A stretch of DNA of 64,000 nucleotides, taken from Panagrolaimus kolymaensis (Eukaryota; Nematoda; Chromadorea; Rhabditida; Panagrolaimidae). The translations under genes and the position numbers were made by a program. Position 1 is the stretch's first letter. Each line of letters starts with the position of its first letter. The notes below the pieces were generated by a model that was not told the origin of the DNA, made no database searches, and worked only from the letters and a program-made list of their open reading frames with translations. The stretch is from the NCBI GenBank assembly GCA_028622995.1, contig JAJQJQ010000028.1, positions 1,984,001 to 2,048,000 of the forward strand, read 5' to 3'. This document shows positions 46,960 through 57,898 of this stretch, in pieces.

Positions 46960-48346
46960 ATGAGTTTAATCGATTTATTCGATTTTTCATTTTTACAAAC
47001 TGGCATAAATTATTCTTCATACACTTTGGAAGATTTGGATCATCCAACTTTGAATCAAATTTACAAAATATATTGGGATGTTACATTATTTTTTACAACG
47101 ATATTTTTCATTTTAATGCTTTATACAATCATAAAAAAGTCGAGTAAAGAAATGGGCGGATATAAATGGTATTTGGTTCATCAACTTGCTTGGAGTTATG
47201 CATTCGATTTATATATGGGTTTATGGAAACCCATCCCGTTATGGCCTTTTTATTTGGGATATAGTGGCGGGGTTTTTAATGGATTATCCAGTCAATTTTC
47301 TATTTTGTCCTTGGTTGGATTAACCTTTTTTGCCGTTGGAATGGGTTTTGGAATTGGTGTGGCTTTGGTTCATCGATATGTTCAAGGTACAGTAGAAAAA
47401 TACTTTAAAAAAGAAAAAGTTATCGAATTTGATATTTTTCGGGCAGCTTGGAATTTATCAACTACGAAAGAAGCAAATTACAACTTAAAAAAGTAAAATG
47501 ATTGTAATAAAATGTGAAGCTCGTTCATCTAATTTTTTATAATTTTCGAAACACACATTTATTTTAAAGATACTAGCAAAACTTTATTATTCAAATAAAT
47601 AAAAAAGTTTATTTAATTTTTATAGCATTGCCTATTTTTCTTTTCATTTAGCCTCTCCACTTTCAAATTACTTTCGAGATTATAATCGTCTTTGGCTTCG
47701 ATTCCTTGTTTATGTATTAATCTTTATTGGAATTCAAGTGGCTCTCACATTTCCATTGTATTATAATCAAATCGATCTCAAAGTTTTACAAGCTTCCATA
47801 ACATCTCAAAATCCTGAAGTTGGCGCCCTATTTATTCGAGAATCATCTATGTTTGGTTATGACCCAAAATTAAATAATAATAAAGGAATAATTTTTTTGG
47901 GTTTTATAATTTTAACATTATTTGCATTATTAATTTTCTTATTTGTTCTTTATTTAAATTATATTCGAATTTTATACAAAAACAAGAATCAATTAAGTGC
48001 CGCTACTTATAAACTTCAAAAGCTCCTATTTAAAGCAATATATATTCAAATGATTTTAACGATTATTTTATTGATTTTTCCCATAACAATATGCCTTATT
48101 TTAGCAATTTTTGGTTTAAAATGGGCTTCAATATTTTCACTTTTTGCTTTTATGATTATTTCGATTCACACTATCGTGGATTTTATTGTTATGATATATT
48201 TTATAAAACCATATCGAATTTTTATTACGGGATTAATTAAAACTTGTTTAACTAAAATTGGATTTAAATTTCAAGGAGCTACTATTATACCATTACCAAT
48301 GTCAACAACGGACGGCACTTCGATAGCAACTTTCAGACACAACTAA
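46960..48346 (+). CDS. srh-like chemoreceptor, tandem copy C, with private intron
   Basis: Two exons, 46960-47386 and 47652-48346, give 373 aa. The coding sequence matches copies A and B through HRYVQ. A 265-bp segment then begins gtacag and ends catttag, after which ASPLSNYFRDYN resumes in phase (CAA G|CC). The segment is absent from both sister genes and is read here as an intron; without splicing the frame would stop at 47496. The first exon shares the almost invariant DNA tract with A and B, and the carboxyl motif is KPYRIFITGLI. Confidence 0.85.
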
Positions 48347-48607
48347 TATCATAGCCATAAATTCGCAATTAATTATCCGAAATTATTAAATTAAACAAAG
48401 TTCTTAAAGTTTTGTCAATTTTCATTAAAAAAATTGTCATTTATTTAAGCCTTTTTAAAATAGATGCACTTTTGGCAAAGTGTGAGAAAAGCCTTTTACT
48501 TTTTTCAACTTCTATAAAATTTTATATGTTTTTTATTGAGCGTCAACAAAAATTTAAATTAACTTATTTTTATTTATTTTTTATTATTTAAATAACTGCT
48601 ATTAAAC

Positions 48608-50116
48608 ATGGATGAAGCAGGAGAGGTAAAATTACAACTTTTAGATTTAAAGTATCTTTCTTGTTTCAGATATATTATACTGACTCAGTTTATGTCCCTG
48701 AAGAACAAGATGATGCTGAAGCCCGTCCAAATTCCGCGGATAGTAAAAAAGGTGGAACAAATTCGGATAAACCTAAACGAGATTTTTCAAATCAAAAGAA
48801 AATGACTCAAAAACTTCGGACTTGGATAGATCGAGATCAACTCATACGAATTACAAAATCTCTAAACAAACCCAAACCTGGATTATTGGGAGTTGGCGTG
48901 CGTCGATTTAAAAATGATGTGAATGCTTTAACATTAATTGCCCCAGTTATTGAAAAGAAAGTAATTGGGAGTGGCCGATTAAAAAATTCAGATAAGAAAA
49001 AATTAAATCAATTTCGAGAAAGTATTGAAAATGATGGAGAAATAGAGCATTTACAAGCTCCATGGAAACTTTTTGATGAAGTTTTTGATGTTGACCCGGA
49101 AAGTGATAATATTTATGAAGAAAAAGAAAATGGTGATATATTTGTTTATCGCAGACCTGGGCTAGATTTACATCCAGCAACAGGAAGTAGTGGTTTTGCT
49201 ATGCAAGTTTTCCACTTTATTTGTTTTTAATAAATATTTTTTATATATTCCAGAAGAAAATCCAAACCATATCAAACAGCTGAAGAATTACTTCAAGTTA
49301 TTGCAACAATTAAAAAAATGGATGCAACTATAAATAAATTAAAACTCCACGAACTTGAGGAGCATTTGTGTCCAATTATTGTCAAAGAACCCATGGAATT
49401 TGAGGAACCCATGGACCCTGAATTTACATGTGCTCGACTTCGTCCATTAATAAAAAGCCCAAAACGTGACATTATTAGAGCTGAATTTGATTTTGATCCA
49501 AGCACCTCTGAATTTCTTGGTCATGACCATGTTGCTGAATTAGCATCCATCAACGCTGACGTGAATCTTGATTTTACTCCATATTCTGATATCCGACCTG
49601 AAATTATGATTCAAAGAGAAATGGCACTTCGAGCTCGGATGAATGGAATCGAGTTAATGTGAGTTTTCCTTAATTTTAGCCAAAGTTTTCAGAGAAAAAA
49701 TTGCCCTTGCTTTTTTTTTGCCAATGTTTATTAAAAATTATACCATATTATTTTTTAGTGACGAAATAGTTTCGGCTGCTGAAAGTGTAAAATTTGGTAA
49801 AAAGAAAGCCGCGGATGAGCATGAAATAATGGGAATAAATAAAGGAAGGCGGAAAAGTGAAGTCAACAGCAAATTTGCTGAAAGTATTAAAATGGTTATT
49901 AAACGTTTACCACAAAATTCTATTGGACCTAAAACTGAAGAACCAACTTATGAAATAACAAAGAAAAACGAAAAAGAGAGTAAAAAAAGAGCAAAAACAC
50001 AAATGGATTCAGTAGCTGGCGATTCAAAATTTAAGCGACCAAGAAAATCTAATAATGATGATTCAATGGATGCAGGTTCAAAAGCTAAACGTCAAAGAAT
50101 TATCAAAAATGAATAA
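48608..50116 (+). CDS. Basic, probably nuclear protein of unknown family (437 aa)
   Basis: Four exons, 48608-48625, 48670-49202, 49254-49658 and 49759-50116, give 437 aa. Exon 2 must end in phase 2 to stay in frame, and the only fitting site is a GC donor (CTAT|gcaagt) with the acceptor atattccag. The protein starts MDEAGEIYYTDSVYVPEEQ. It has a conserved-looking middle (APWKLFDEVFDVDPESDN, YRRPGLDLHP), a helical acidic region (AEELLQVIATIKKMDATI) and a lysine-rich tail with nuclear-localisation-like clusters (KFKRPRKS, KAKRQRIIKNE). It could be a chromatin or kinetochore protein, but no family was recognised. Confidence 0.65.
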
Positions 50117-50636
50117 TTTTTTGTTTGAACTTTGTTAATATTTGTAAATTATTTATTTTTGATAACTTTTGATATTAAGTTTCTGCCTTTGTTTTCTAAT
50201 TCATAAAATATGCGCTTCTCATTATGCTAATAAAAAATAAAAAGTTTGAAAGTTTGAAAAAAAAGAAACAAAAAAGCAAAAATGAATTCGGCGGGCAAAA
50301 AAAAATATGTACTTGCACAGTTTTTGTTTTCATTTTTTATTTTGCTAAGAGCAATAAACATTTGCGCTCTAGCATATGTGAGTGAAAACAAACATTCAAC
50401 ATCTTTTTCAAAAGGTTAGAATAAAAGGATAGGCCTTGTCTTTCTTTCTTGGGCAAAGATAAAAATTTGTTTTCGCCATTGACACTCCGATGAAATTTTT
50501 TTTATCGTGGGCTCACAATTTTTCTTTAATCAAAAATTATAAAATAATTATTTCATAATTCGTTTTTCGATTATTGATCAAATAAATGTAATGTATAGTG
50601 GAATATATGTATTTATAACTTTGTTTTTTTCAGCCA
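50117..50636. other. 5' flank of zinc-finger-array copy 2
   Basis: About 70 bp at 50280-50350 (cggcgggcaaaaaa..tacttgcacagtttttg) recurs near 63810-63870 beside the truncated third copy. An acceptor (ttttttttcag, ending 50633) lies directly before the ATG and may be a trans-splice site. A 44-codon frame opening at 50281 (MNSAGKKKYVLAQF) is not supported as coding, because its second copy lacks an ATG. Confidence 0.5.
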
Positions 50637-53600
50637 ATGAAACCCGAGATATTTGTTTTGAATCAAGAAAATAAATATGTTTATGCAGGATTTTGTAAAA
50701 TTACAGTGAATGTTTTGTCAAAGTTATTGTCAATTAAGCCTGTTGATGAAAGTAAATACCATAATAATTAATTAATTTAATTTTTTAATTTATTTTTAGT
50801 TTATGAAATGATATCAGCTGGTTTTGATTGGCAATATATTCAAAAAGAAGTTGGTGAAAATATTTACGAAAAGGGGGTAATCGATAGCTTTTAGAACCGC
50901 TTATTCGTTTTTGGACCTCATGAAAGTCAAGTGTTCATTCTGGTTTTAAAAAGTTCTGTTTCGTGCTCTAAAATTCTTGGAATAACTGAAAAAAATAAAG
51001 TGAGTTAATAAATATATAATTAAGATATGCTAACTAAATAGAGATTTTTTAGGAAAGTAGCATGAAAGTAGACAAAAATAGTTTGCAAAAATTATTCGAA
51101 AAACGATTTTTTCTTCCTGCGTTTGAACAGTTACGACTTGATGATAATGAGGATATGAAATTTAAAGAATTAATTTACGAGATGATTGATTTATTTGAAG
51201 GTGAAGAAAAGCAAAAGTATCAAATTATGTTAGGAGAGAAAAATGCTTCAACGAAAAGTAACTCTGACAAAAATGTTTCACCATCTTTAACTATTTGTTG
51301 TGGCAATAACCAGTAAGTGTTTAAATTGAAGCTAAAATTTATTTAAAAATTGTTTTTAGAAGTGTTAATACCAGAAAAAGAAAATTTGGTGCCATTGATA
51401 AAAGCATTGATGAAAATTCTAATAAAGATTCGCAATTTTTAAAGAAAAATTCGGGTGATAATGAATTTATAAGTCTTAAAACTTCGATGCCTGCTAATGC
51501 TGCAAAGTTTGATGTTATCAAAAAGCCAAATTATGAATTAAAACAAATTCTCTTCAATAAAAGAAGATTAAAGAGATTAATAATTTTTAAATTCGATGAC
51601 AAAAAAAAGTGTTATGAATTTACGCGATATAGTACCACCAAATGGTATAATTGCAGGGCTTGTTATAAACTTAACCAATATACCATAAAAGCAAATATTT
51701 GCATCAACGATAGTGGTGAAGAATATGTAAATTTGGAACAAAAACAACATATATGCGAGCCACAAACTTATGATGAAGACAAATATTTTAATGAAATCCA
51801 AATCGTAAATCTTCCGGATTTTGAACTTCAAGATAAAACTGCTAATGGTTACCAAACTTTAATAGTGATTAATACATATGACAGAAATTTATGTTATAAA
51901 TACAAATTTTCTGAACATTATGCGTTCTTTTGCTGCACTAAATGTCAACGTAAACATGTTTATGCAAAACTTTTTTACAACGATAAAAATGACCCATATG
52001 TTGTTTTGGGACACCAAAACCATATTTGCCATTTACAACCTTATAATCCAGAAGCCAAAAATCTAATTCTTGAATCAACTCGCTTTACTTTTATTCCAAA
52101 AACTGCCAAAAGAAATTCAAGGTTAATAATTTACAGCAGCGAGGAGAAAAATTATGGTTATGAATTTGTACAAAGAGAAAATAAACTTTATTATTGCATG
52201 GGTTGCCGAAGAAAAAAAGGTGTTGAAACATTATCAGCCAAATTATTAGAACGAGAAAATGGTGAAAAATATGTTCAACTAAAAAAAGAACTCGTTCATG
52301 AATGTCAACTAAAAGAATTTGGGCCAAATTTGAAAGATCAATACAAAGAGAAACTTGTGCATTTTCCAGATTTTATTATTTATTGTCAAAAGGATGAACC
52401 AGAAAAGCATAGATTATTAATTTACAATTGTGATAATAGAAATTTATGCTATGATTATTTTTGGTACCCGTGGGAAAAAGGATTTGCTTGCCGAGAATGT
52501 AAGAAAATAAGCAGAAAAACTAAAAATGGTATAGTGGCCGCGAAACTTTTCACAGATGAAAATGGAAAACAATATTTGCGACTTCAAAATAAATCTCATT
52601 TTTGCGAACCATTGAAAGTTGATAGCGTGATCACAAGTAAAACAAAAGTTGTGGAAAATGTTAGTGAATTGGCAAATACAGAAAATCCATATGATAAAAA
52701 TAAAGTTGTAATTAAAGAAGGCGGTTTTGTACTTCGACAAAATAAGCTAGGCGTTCCAGATGCTGAACTCATTATTTTTAAATGTCCTGAAGATAGAAAC
52801 CTTTGCTACTATTATATTTACCAACAAAGCATCCAACAATATTATTGCTCAGGATGTCGAAAAGAACAGAATAAGAATGTAACAGCAAAAATAAAAAATT
52901 GTGAAAATGGAAAAAAGTGTTTGGTATTAAGTAAAGCTGAACATGTATGTGATCCTCTGAGTTATGAGGAACTTCAAGAATATCGCCACTATAATTTCTT
53001 AATTTTCAACCGAGATAGTTCAGTAAAGCCTAAAATATTGATTGTTTTTATTTCAACTGATCAAAAAGAATGCTATCGATATGGATTTTGTAACAGAAAT
53101 AAGTTATTCATATGTTGTGGCTGTCAACGTGAAGAAAAAAAATATGTAAGCGCCAAAATTGCTTTTGATGTAAATGGCAAAGAATATATTTTATTTGGGC
53201 CAAATCCACATCTTTGCACTCCAGAAGAATATAAACCAGAAAAGTTTGAAGATAAAGAAAAAATTCCTTCAACCGAGTTTGAATTATTACCAAATACTAA
53301 TGGTGTCCTAAATAACAAACTTATTATTTTCAACCAAAGTAACCAAAATTTTGCTTATGAATACATTGCTAATCGAATTACAAAAAGATATTATTGTTGC
53401 AGCTGTAACTCTCAAAAAAAATATGTTTTTTTGGAGCTTTTCAACGAAAAAAATGAAAGCTATCTTGAATTGGACAAAACAGAACATATTTGTATCCAAC
53501 GAAATTTGATTGAATGGAATCGAATGTTTTATGAATTCAAAATTAAAGAATGTTCAAAAGGAATAAAAAATGTTACAGTCAATGATCAGGCTAAGCAACA

Positions 53601-53766
53601 AATTACTTATATATTTGCATTGGATGCTAAACTTCAACTTTATTATTGCATAAAATGCAAAGAAAAAAACAGATTTATTACATATAAAATTCACAAAATT
53701 GACGAAAACTCCGAAGCTTTGGTGCTCAATGGTACTCATACTTGTCGCTGTCACATAAAAAAATAA
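50637..53766 (+). CDS. Tandem Cx2C...HxC zinc-finger-array protein, copy 2 (987 aa)
   Basis: Exons 50637-50751, 50800-50876, 50895-50999, 51053-51312 and 51360-53766 give 987 aa, provided an 18-nt GT...AG segment (50877-50894) is removed; otherwise an in-frame TAG at 50892 stops the protein. Exon phases and lengths match copy 1 (105 nt for exon 3 here and its exon 4; 260 against 263 nt next). The amino-terminal beta domain is recognisable (NRLFVFGPHESQVFILVLKS). Eight modules follow with F-x-C-x2-C...H-x-C, for example FFCCTKCQRKH..GHQNHIC, YYCSGCRKEQ..SKAEHVC and FICCGCQREE..GPNPHLC. The last module ends the protein (YYCIKCKEKN..NGTHTC). Nucleic-acid binding is inferred. Confidence 0.75.
50877..50894 (+). 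other. Putative 18-nt micro-intron
   Basis: gtaatcgatagcttttag sits between GAAAAGGGG and AACCGCTTA. It begins gtaa and ends tttag, its length is a multiple of three, and it carries the only stop codon in an otherwise open exon. Copy 1 of this gene family has an ordinary 162-bp intron at the same position and phase (PQK|NALVVF against EKG|NRLFVF). Confidence 0.6.
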
Positions 53767-55081
53767 TAAACTTGATTATGTCATTTTAAATTTTACGTAG
53801 CTACAATTTGAAATAACATAATTTTATTGTATCTTTTATCTTTTTAAAAAATTTTTGTTTCAATTTTACTCATTTCTTCAATTTTTATTTTTATAAATCA
53901 ATTATCAATAGTTAAAAAATAAATTTCTTTTTTGTGCGTCTGCAATTCAGCCATATATTGTAGACACAAATTGCAAGTATTTCCTAGCCTAAAAAATGGT
54001 AAAAAATTGTTTATCACTAAATTTTGATCCCCGTTGAGTTTGAATTATTTTTATAATAGACACTGTTTGCGGGTTTTGACAAATAAAAACTTTTTATACA
54101 TACAAACCATAGGGTTACATATTTTTTTCAACAAAATAAAGGGCTTAAGTTAGATGCTCCATTGGAGTATACTAAGAATATAAATTTTAAAATAGCAGCT
54201 TTCTTTAAAAAATTGTGAAAAATAATTAATTCTTCTTTACCTATTAACATGATTTAAGATGCAAAAAATAATTTTTCTTTCATGCATGAAAATAATGATA
54301 AATTTAGATTAAATATTATTATTTTTAACAATGAAAACATGTGCACATAAAAGAGAGTCCATCAATCATATTTTATAATTTGCCCAACTTTCTGTGTATC
54401 AAATTTATACGCAATAAGATTTATGTGTGCATATTTAATTTTCCAAGAATTATAATTGCGGAGTTTTAGGTAAAAGCTTCTTTAAAAATAGATCACACAA
54501 TCACTTTCAAAAACATTTATTTAAGAAATTAAAAATAAATTAAACTCTGTACTTTGACACGCGACACTGCCTCGCATTCCGTGATATCTATTTGTCATCA
54601 CCACATAAACCTCCTTTAGCTGTCACGCAAATGCCATAGAAAATTACAAAATAGACAAATTGACGTTCAAGATTTAAGCATTAAAAAAAATTAATTTTAA
54701 ATGCTTGACCGATTTTTTGTTGCTACACAACACTTTTATTTGAAGCATTAAAAAAATTAATTTTTCTTCGAAACAAAAAAGACAGTATAAAGAAAAAGCT
54801 TTTTGCCCGTAGATAAATTGTTTTTTGGAATAAGGTTGGTTAAGCATGAAAATAAAATACACGACAATTAAATGCACAAAAAAGTTTGCCCTTAATTATT
54901 TTTTATAATCTTTTGTACAATTAAAAAACTGAAGAAAAAAAAGAATTTCCTTTTCTTTTAAAAATATTATCAAAAAGGGTTTATTTTTCATTTAAAAATA
55001 ATCCCCAAAGGAAAGTAAGTTACTTGGGTAATTATTTGAATTTTTATTATCTAAAAATTTGGTGGTGAAAGAATTTTCATT
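53767..55081. other. 1.3-kb intergenic, no supported gene
   Basis: AT-rich sequence between two plus-strand genes. Nothing was recognised beyond likely 3' and 5' flanks. Confidence 0.5.
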
Positions 55082-56124
55082 ATGGTTAGCACAAATTATT
55101 TGGTTCTTATACATTATGTAATTAGCATAGGATGTTTATGTTTTATCCTTTATGCTTCATTAATTTTGCTATTCAAACGACCAAAGAAAAATCAAACCAT
55201 AGCTCGAACACCGACAGTTTACGCATATTTTTGGTTTACTGCATCTTCCAGCATTCTTCTCCTAATTAATTCAGCTTATATTCTCATCTTTTGGAGACCT
55301 GATGAAAATATCTATAATCCTATGGTCCTTTATTACATTGCAGGAATACCAACAATTTATGTAAATTTTGTACCAATTGCTGATTTTTTTCTTTGCGCTG
55401 ATCGATGCTTTTTGGTTGCTTTTCCTATTACATATCGAAAATCTGCCCGGCTTATTTTGGCAATAATTTTTGGAGCCTGTATTTTTGCAGTTGGTTTAAC
55501 ATATATTTTGGCGACGCAATATTTTGCTTTTTATACTCCCGAAACGAGAACTACTTGTGTGTTTTATATTTGTTTAGTCTTTCAACTCAAATATCCCATG
55601 GTTATGACTTACAACAAATATCTTTTTACTGGATTAAACGCATTTGCAGCGGGTGCTTTATTGCTTTTGAATTATCTTCGAAAAAATCTTCAAAAAGAAG
55701 TTTCCAAGAAACTCAATAATTCTGTTTTGTTGCTTTCCTTCCTCCAAATAGCTTTCACGTTTATCCCTACTTGGACAGATGATATGGTTTTTCGAGTAAG
55801 TTGAAATGAAAGAAAAGTCGCTAAAATAAAAAAATTGTCAAAAAACGCTTTAATTTTTTATTTTGCCAAATTTCAGCAATATTCAAGCAAGGATTTATGT
55901 ATTTTGGCCAAATTTTTTTTCTATAATTAAATAAGATTAATCCATTTTTTTAGATAACGGGTGTACATCCCTATGATGTTTTTGGAGATTATACTTTAAC
56001 TTTAACTTGCATCGACATTTCAATTTGTGTGGCTCTTTATTATCGAGTATTTAGGCGTCATTTTCTTGTACCTACAGTAATTCAGGTTCAAACTGCAGCC
56101 ACTCTTAGCAGTAATATAAAATAA
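55082..56124 (+). CDS. Seven-transmembrane chemoreceptor (Srbc/Srv-like)
   Basis: Two exons, 55082-55795 and 55954-56124, phase 0, give 294 aa. The final exon supplies helix 7 and the tail (CIDISICVALYYRVFRRHFLVP). Helix 3 ends ADFFLCADRCFLVAFPITYRKS, a DRC version of the DRY box followed by FPI.Y, as in several nematode receptor families. Two Cys (TTCVF) could pair in the extracellular loop before helix 5. Subfamily assignment is tentative. Ignoring the splice would give a truncated six-helix frame ending VFRVS. Confidence 0.75.
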
Positions 56125-57898
56125 AATAAAAATGCTGAAATTTGCATTATAATTTTGGCGCATAAATTTAAAAATAAATTAATTTCTAAAGTATTATTTG
56201 GTTTTTTTAGATTTTTTTGTAAATAAATATATTAATGTCAAAAATAAATAATGAGAAAAAGTTGTTTTAACATCGATAAAATAAAAAATATAAGAGGAAA
56301 ATCTATGACTGAAGACTGAAATTTTTTAAATGCAAAAAGTGAATTCACATGTTGCCTTGAAAGAGGGATAATTCAAAAAAGAAGTAAAGTTTACACATAA
56401 GATTCCAAGAAATTTATTTATAAAAAAATGGTAAAATCAATAACAACAAATTTAAAAAAACAAGGATTTTATAAATTAATGCTCTGTTTCTCGCATTTTT
56501 TTGAAAAAATTCTTAATATCATTTTCTGCAGGTGTTGAATTTTCATGATGAATAGCAGCATTTGATAGTTGAAAAGACATATTGTTAGAAATAACTTCGG
56601 ATGCATGACCATTTTTTTTCATTATAGGTACAAAGATTGAGGGTTTTGAATTATCATTTTGATGAGTGATTTCTTTCATATTTCTAGGAGTATCCTCAGT
56701 TTTTTAAAGAACCAATGCTTTCAGTAATCTTTGTCGCCATTTGCCCTTTTTACGTTCTGTGGACCGAATAACAAACACTTATAAAACCCTTTTAGCGTAC
56801 AATGAAAAAATGTTTTGCACTGTGGCCATTTTTTACGACATTAAAAAAGGGAGAGGATAAAAAAATTTTAAAGTGTAGTCTCTTTTTAACTAATTTGGCG
56901 CGAAATACCGTTTTTATAATTTGTTAAAATAAATCAATAATTTCATAAAAATTGCCGAAATAAGAAAAATAAAAAAATTATTTATAAAAATTTATTAAAG
57001 AAAAAATTTGAATACTTGTATTTGGTAATCTTTTGGCGAAAAGCGATTTAAACGATCATCTAAAAGACTACCGCCATTGCTTTGCTTTTGTTTTTTTTCG
57101 CGCGCCCAAAAACATGTAGAAAATTAAATGCCATATACAACAAACAGCAACAACTATGCACGATTTTATCGCAAAGCGTCCAAGCAAGCATCATCAAACG
57201 TTTCAAATCGATGGAAAATCCATACGTCGTCGAATAACTTATTCATAGTTTATGTTTTCGATTATTAAAGTTATTTGCATTTTTGATTGTAAAAAAATAA
57301 ACAAAAAGTTTTTAGTTTCATATTGAAAATATTAGCCTCACAAAAAAAAAAATAGATTACTCAGAAAAAAGTTTTTATTTATTTTTTATTTCCCTTTTTT
57401 ACATGTTTGCTAGGATGAATCATCGCTTTCTTCTTCTTTTTCTTTGCGTCGTAAAAATAAAATAACCTTTACTCTCATTCATATCAATGAAAAGAAAAAT
57501 GCTCGCACCCTCAACGCAGCCAGCAACTTAAATGTGGAAATAAAAAAAATGCGTTGTTTCAAAATAGCTCAATTTCAAAAGCGTTTTCCCAAATAAATTT
57601 TTACTATAAAAGTGATTTGTTTTTTTTTAATTTGAAATTTGTTATTTTTTGTTTCACTTTTAGCCTTTTTTACTTCTAAAGTTTTAGTTTATTTTATTGT
57701 CTTTGATTTTTTGTTGGTTGTCCATCGCAACCGCGACTTTTTTTAATCATGTTTTGCACGTGTCTTTTTTTAAACTAAAAGTTGCATTTGTTTCGTACCA
57801 ACATTATTTTCGAACCATTTTTTCCGTCAAAACCGCGTTTATAAAATTTCATAATCGATTTTTTAAAACATTTTTTCCATTTTAGTCCTCAAAAAATA
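56125..57898. other. 1.8-kb intergenic with one weak minus-strand frame
   Basis: AT-rich sequence with a possible short gene at 56476-56679 (listed separately). A phrase near 57048 (gatcatctaaaagacta.cgccattg) recurs near 63741, indicating a dispersed repeat. Nothing else is supported. Confidence 0.5.
56476..56679 (-). pseudogene. Possible short gene or gene remnant
   Basis: A 67-codon frame begins MKEITHQNDNSKPSIFVPI and ends KNFFKKMRETEH. It is polar and of balanced composition, unlike the surrounding noise. A second short frame upstream (MATKITESIGSLKN, ATG near 56744) lies in a different phase, so a single-base deletion may separate a former start from this frame. There is no homologue in the window and no recognised family. 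Confidence 0.25.

Noticed and set aside
47387..47496. Reading copy C of the srh-like array as a truncated receptor ending NLKK
   Set aside because: Perfect GT-AG borders restore the frame exactly where the sister genes continue, so an intron is the better explanation.
48608..50116. Assignment of the 437-aa protein as a kleisin (RAD21-like) or condensin subunit
   Set aside because: The general look (acidic, basic tail, nuclear) prompted the idea, but no conserved kleisin termini or winged-helix motif could be seen.
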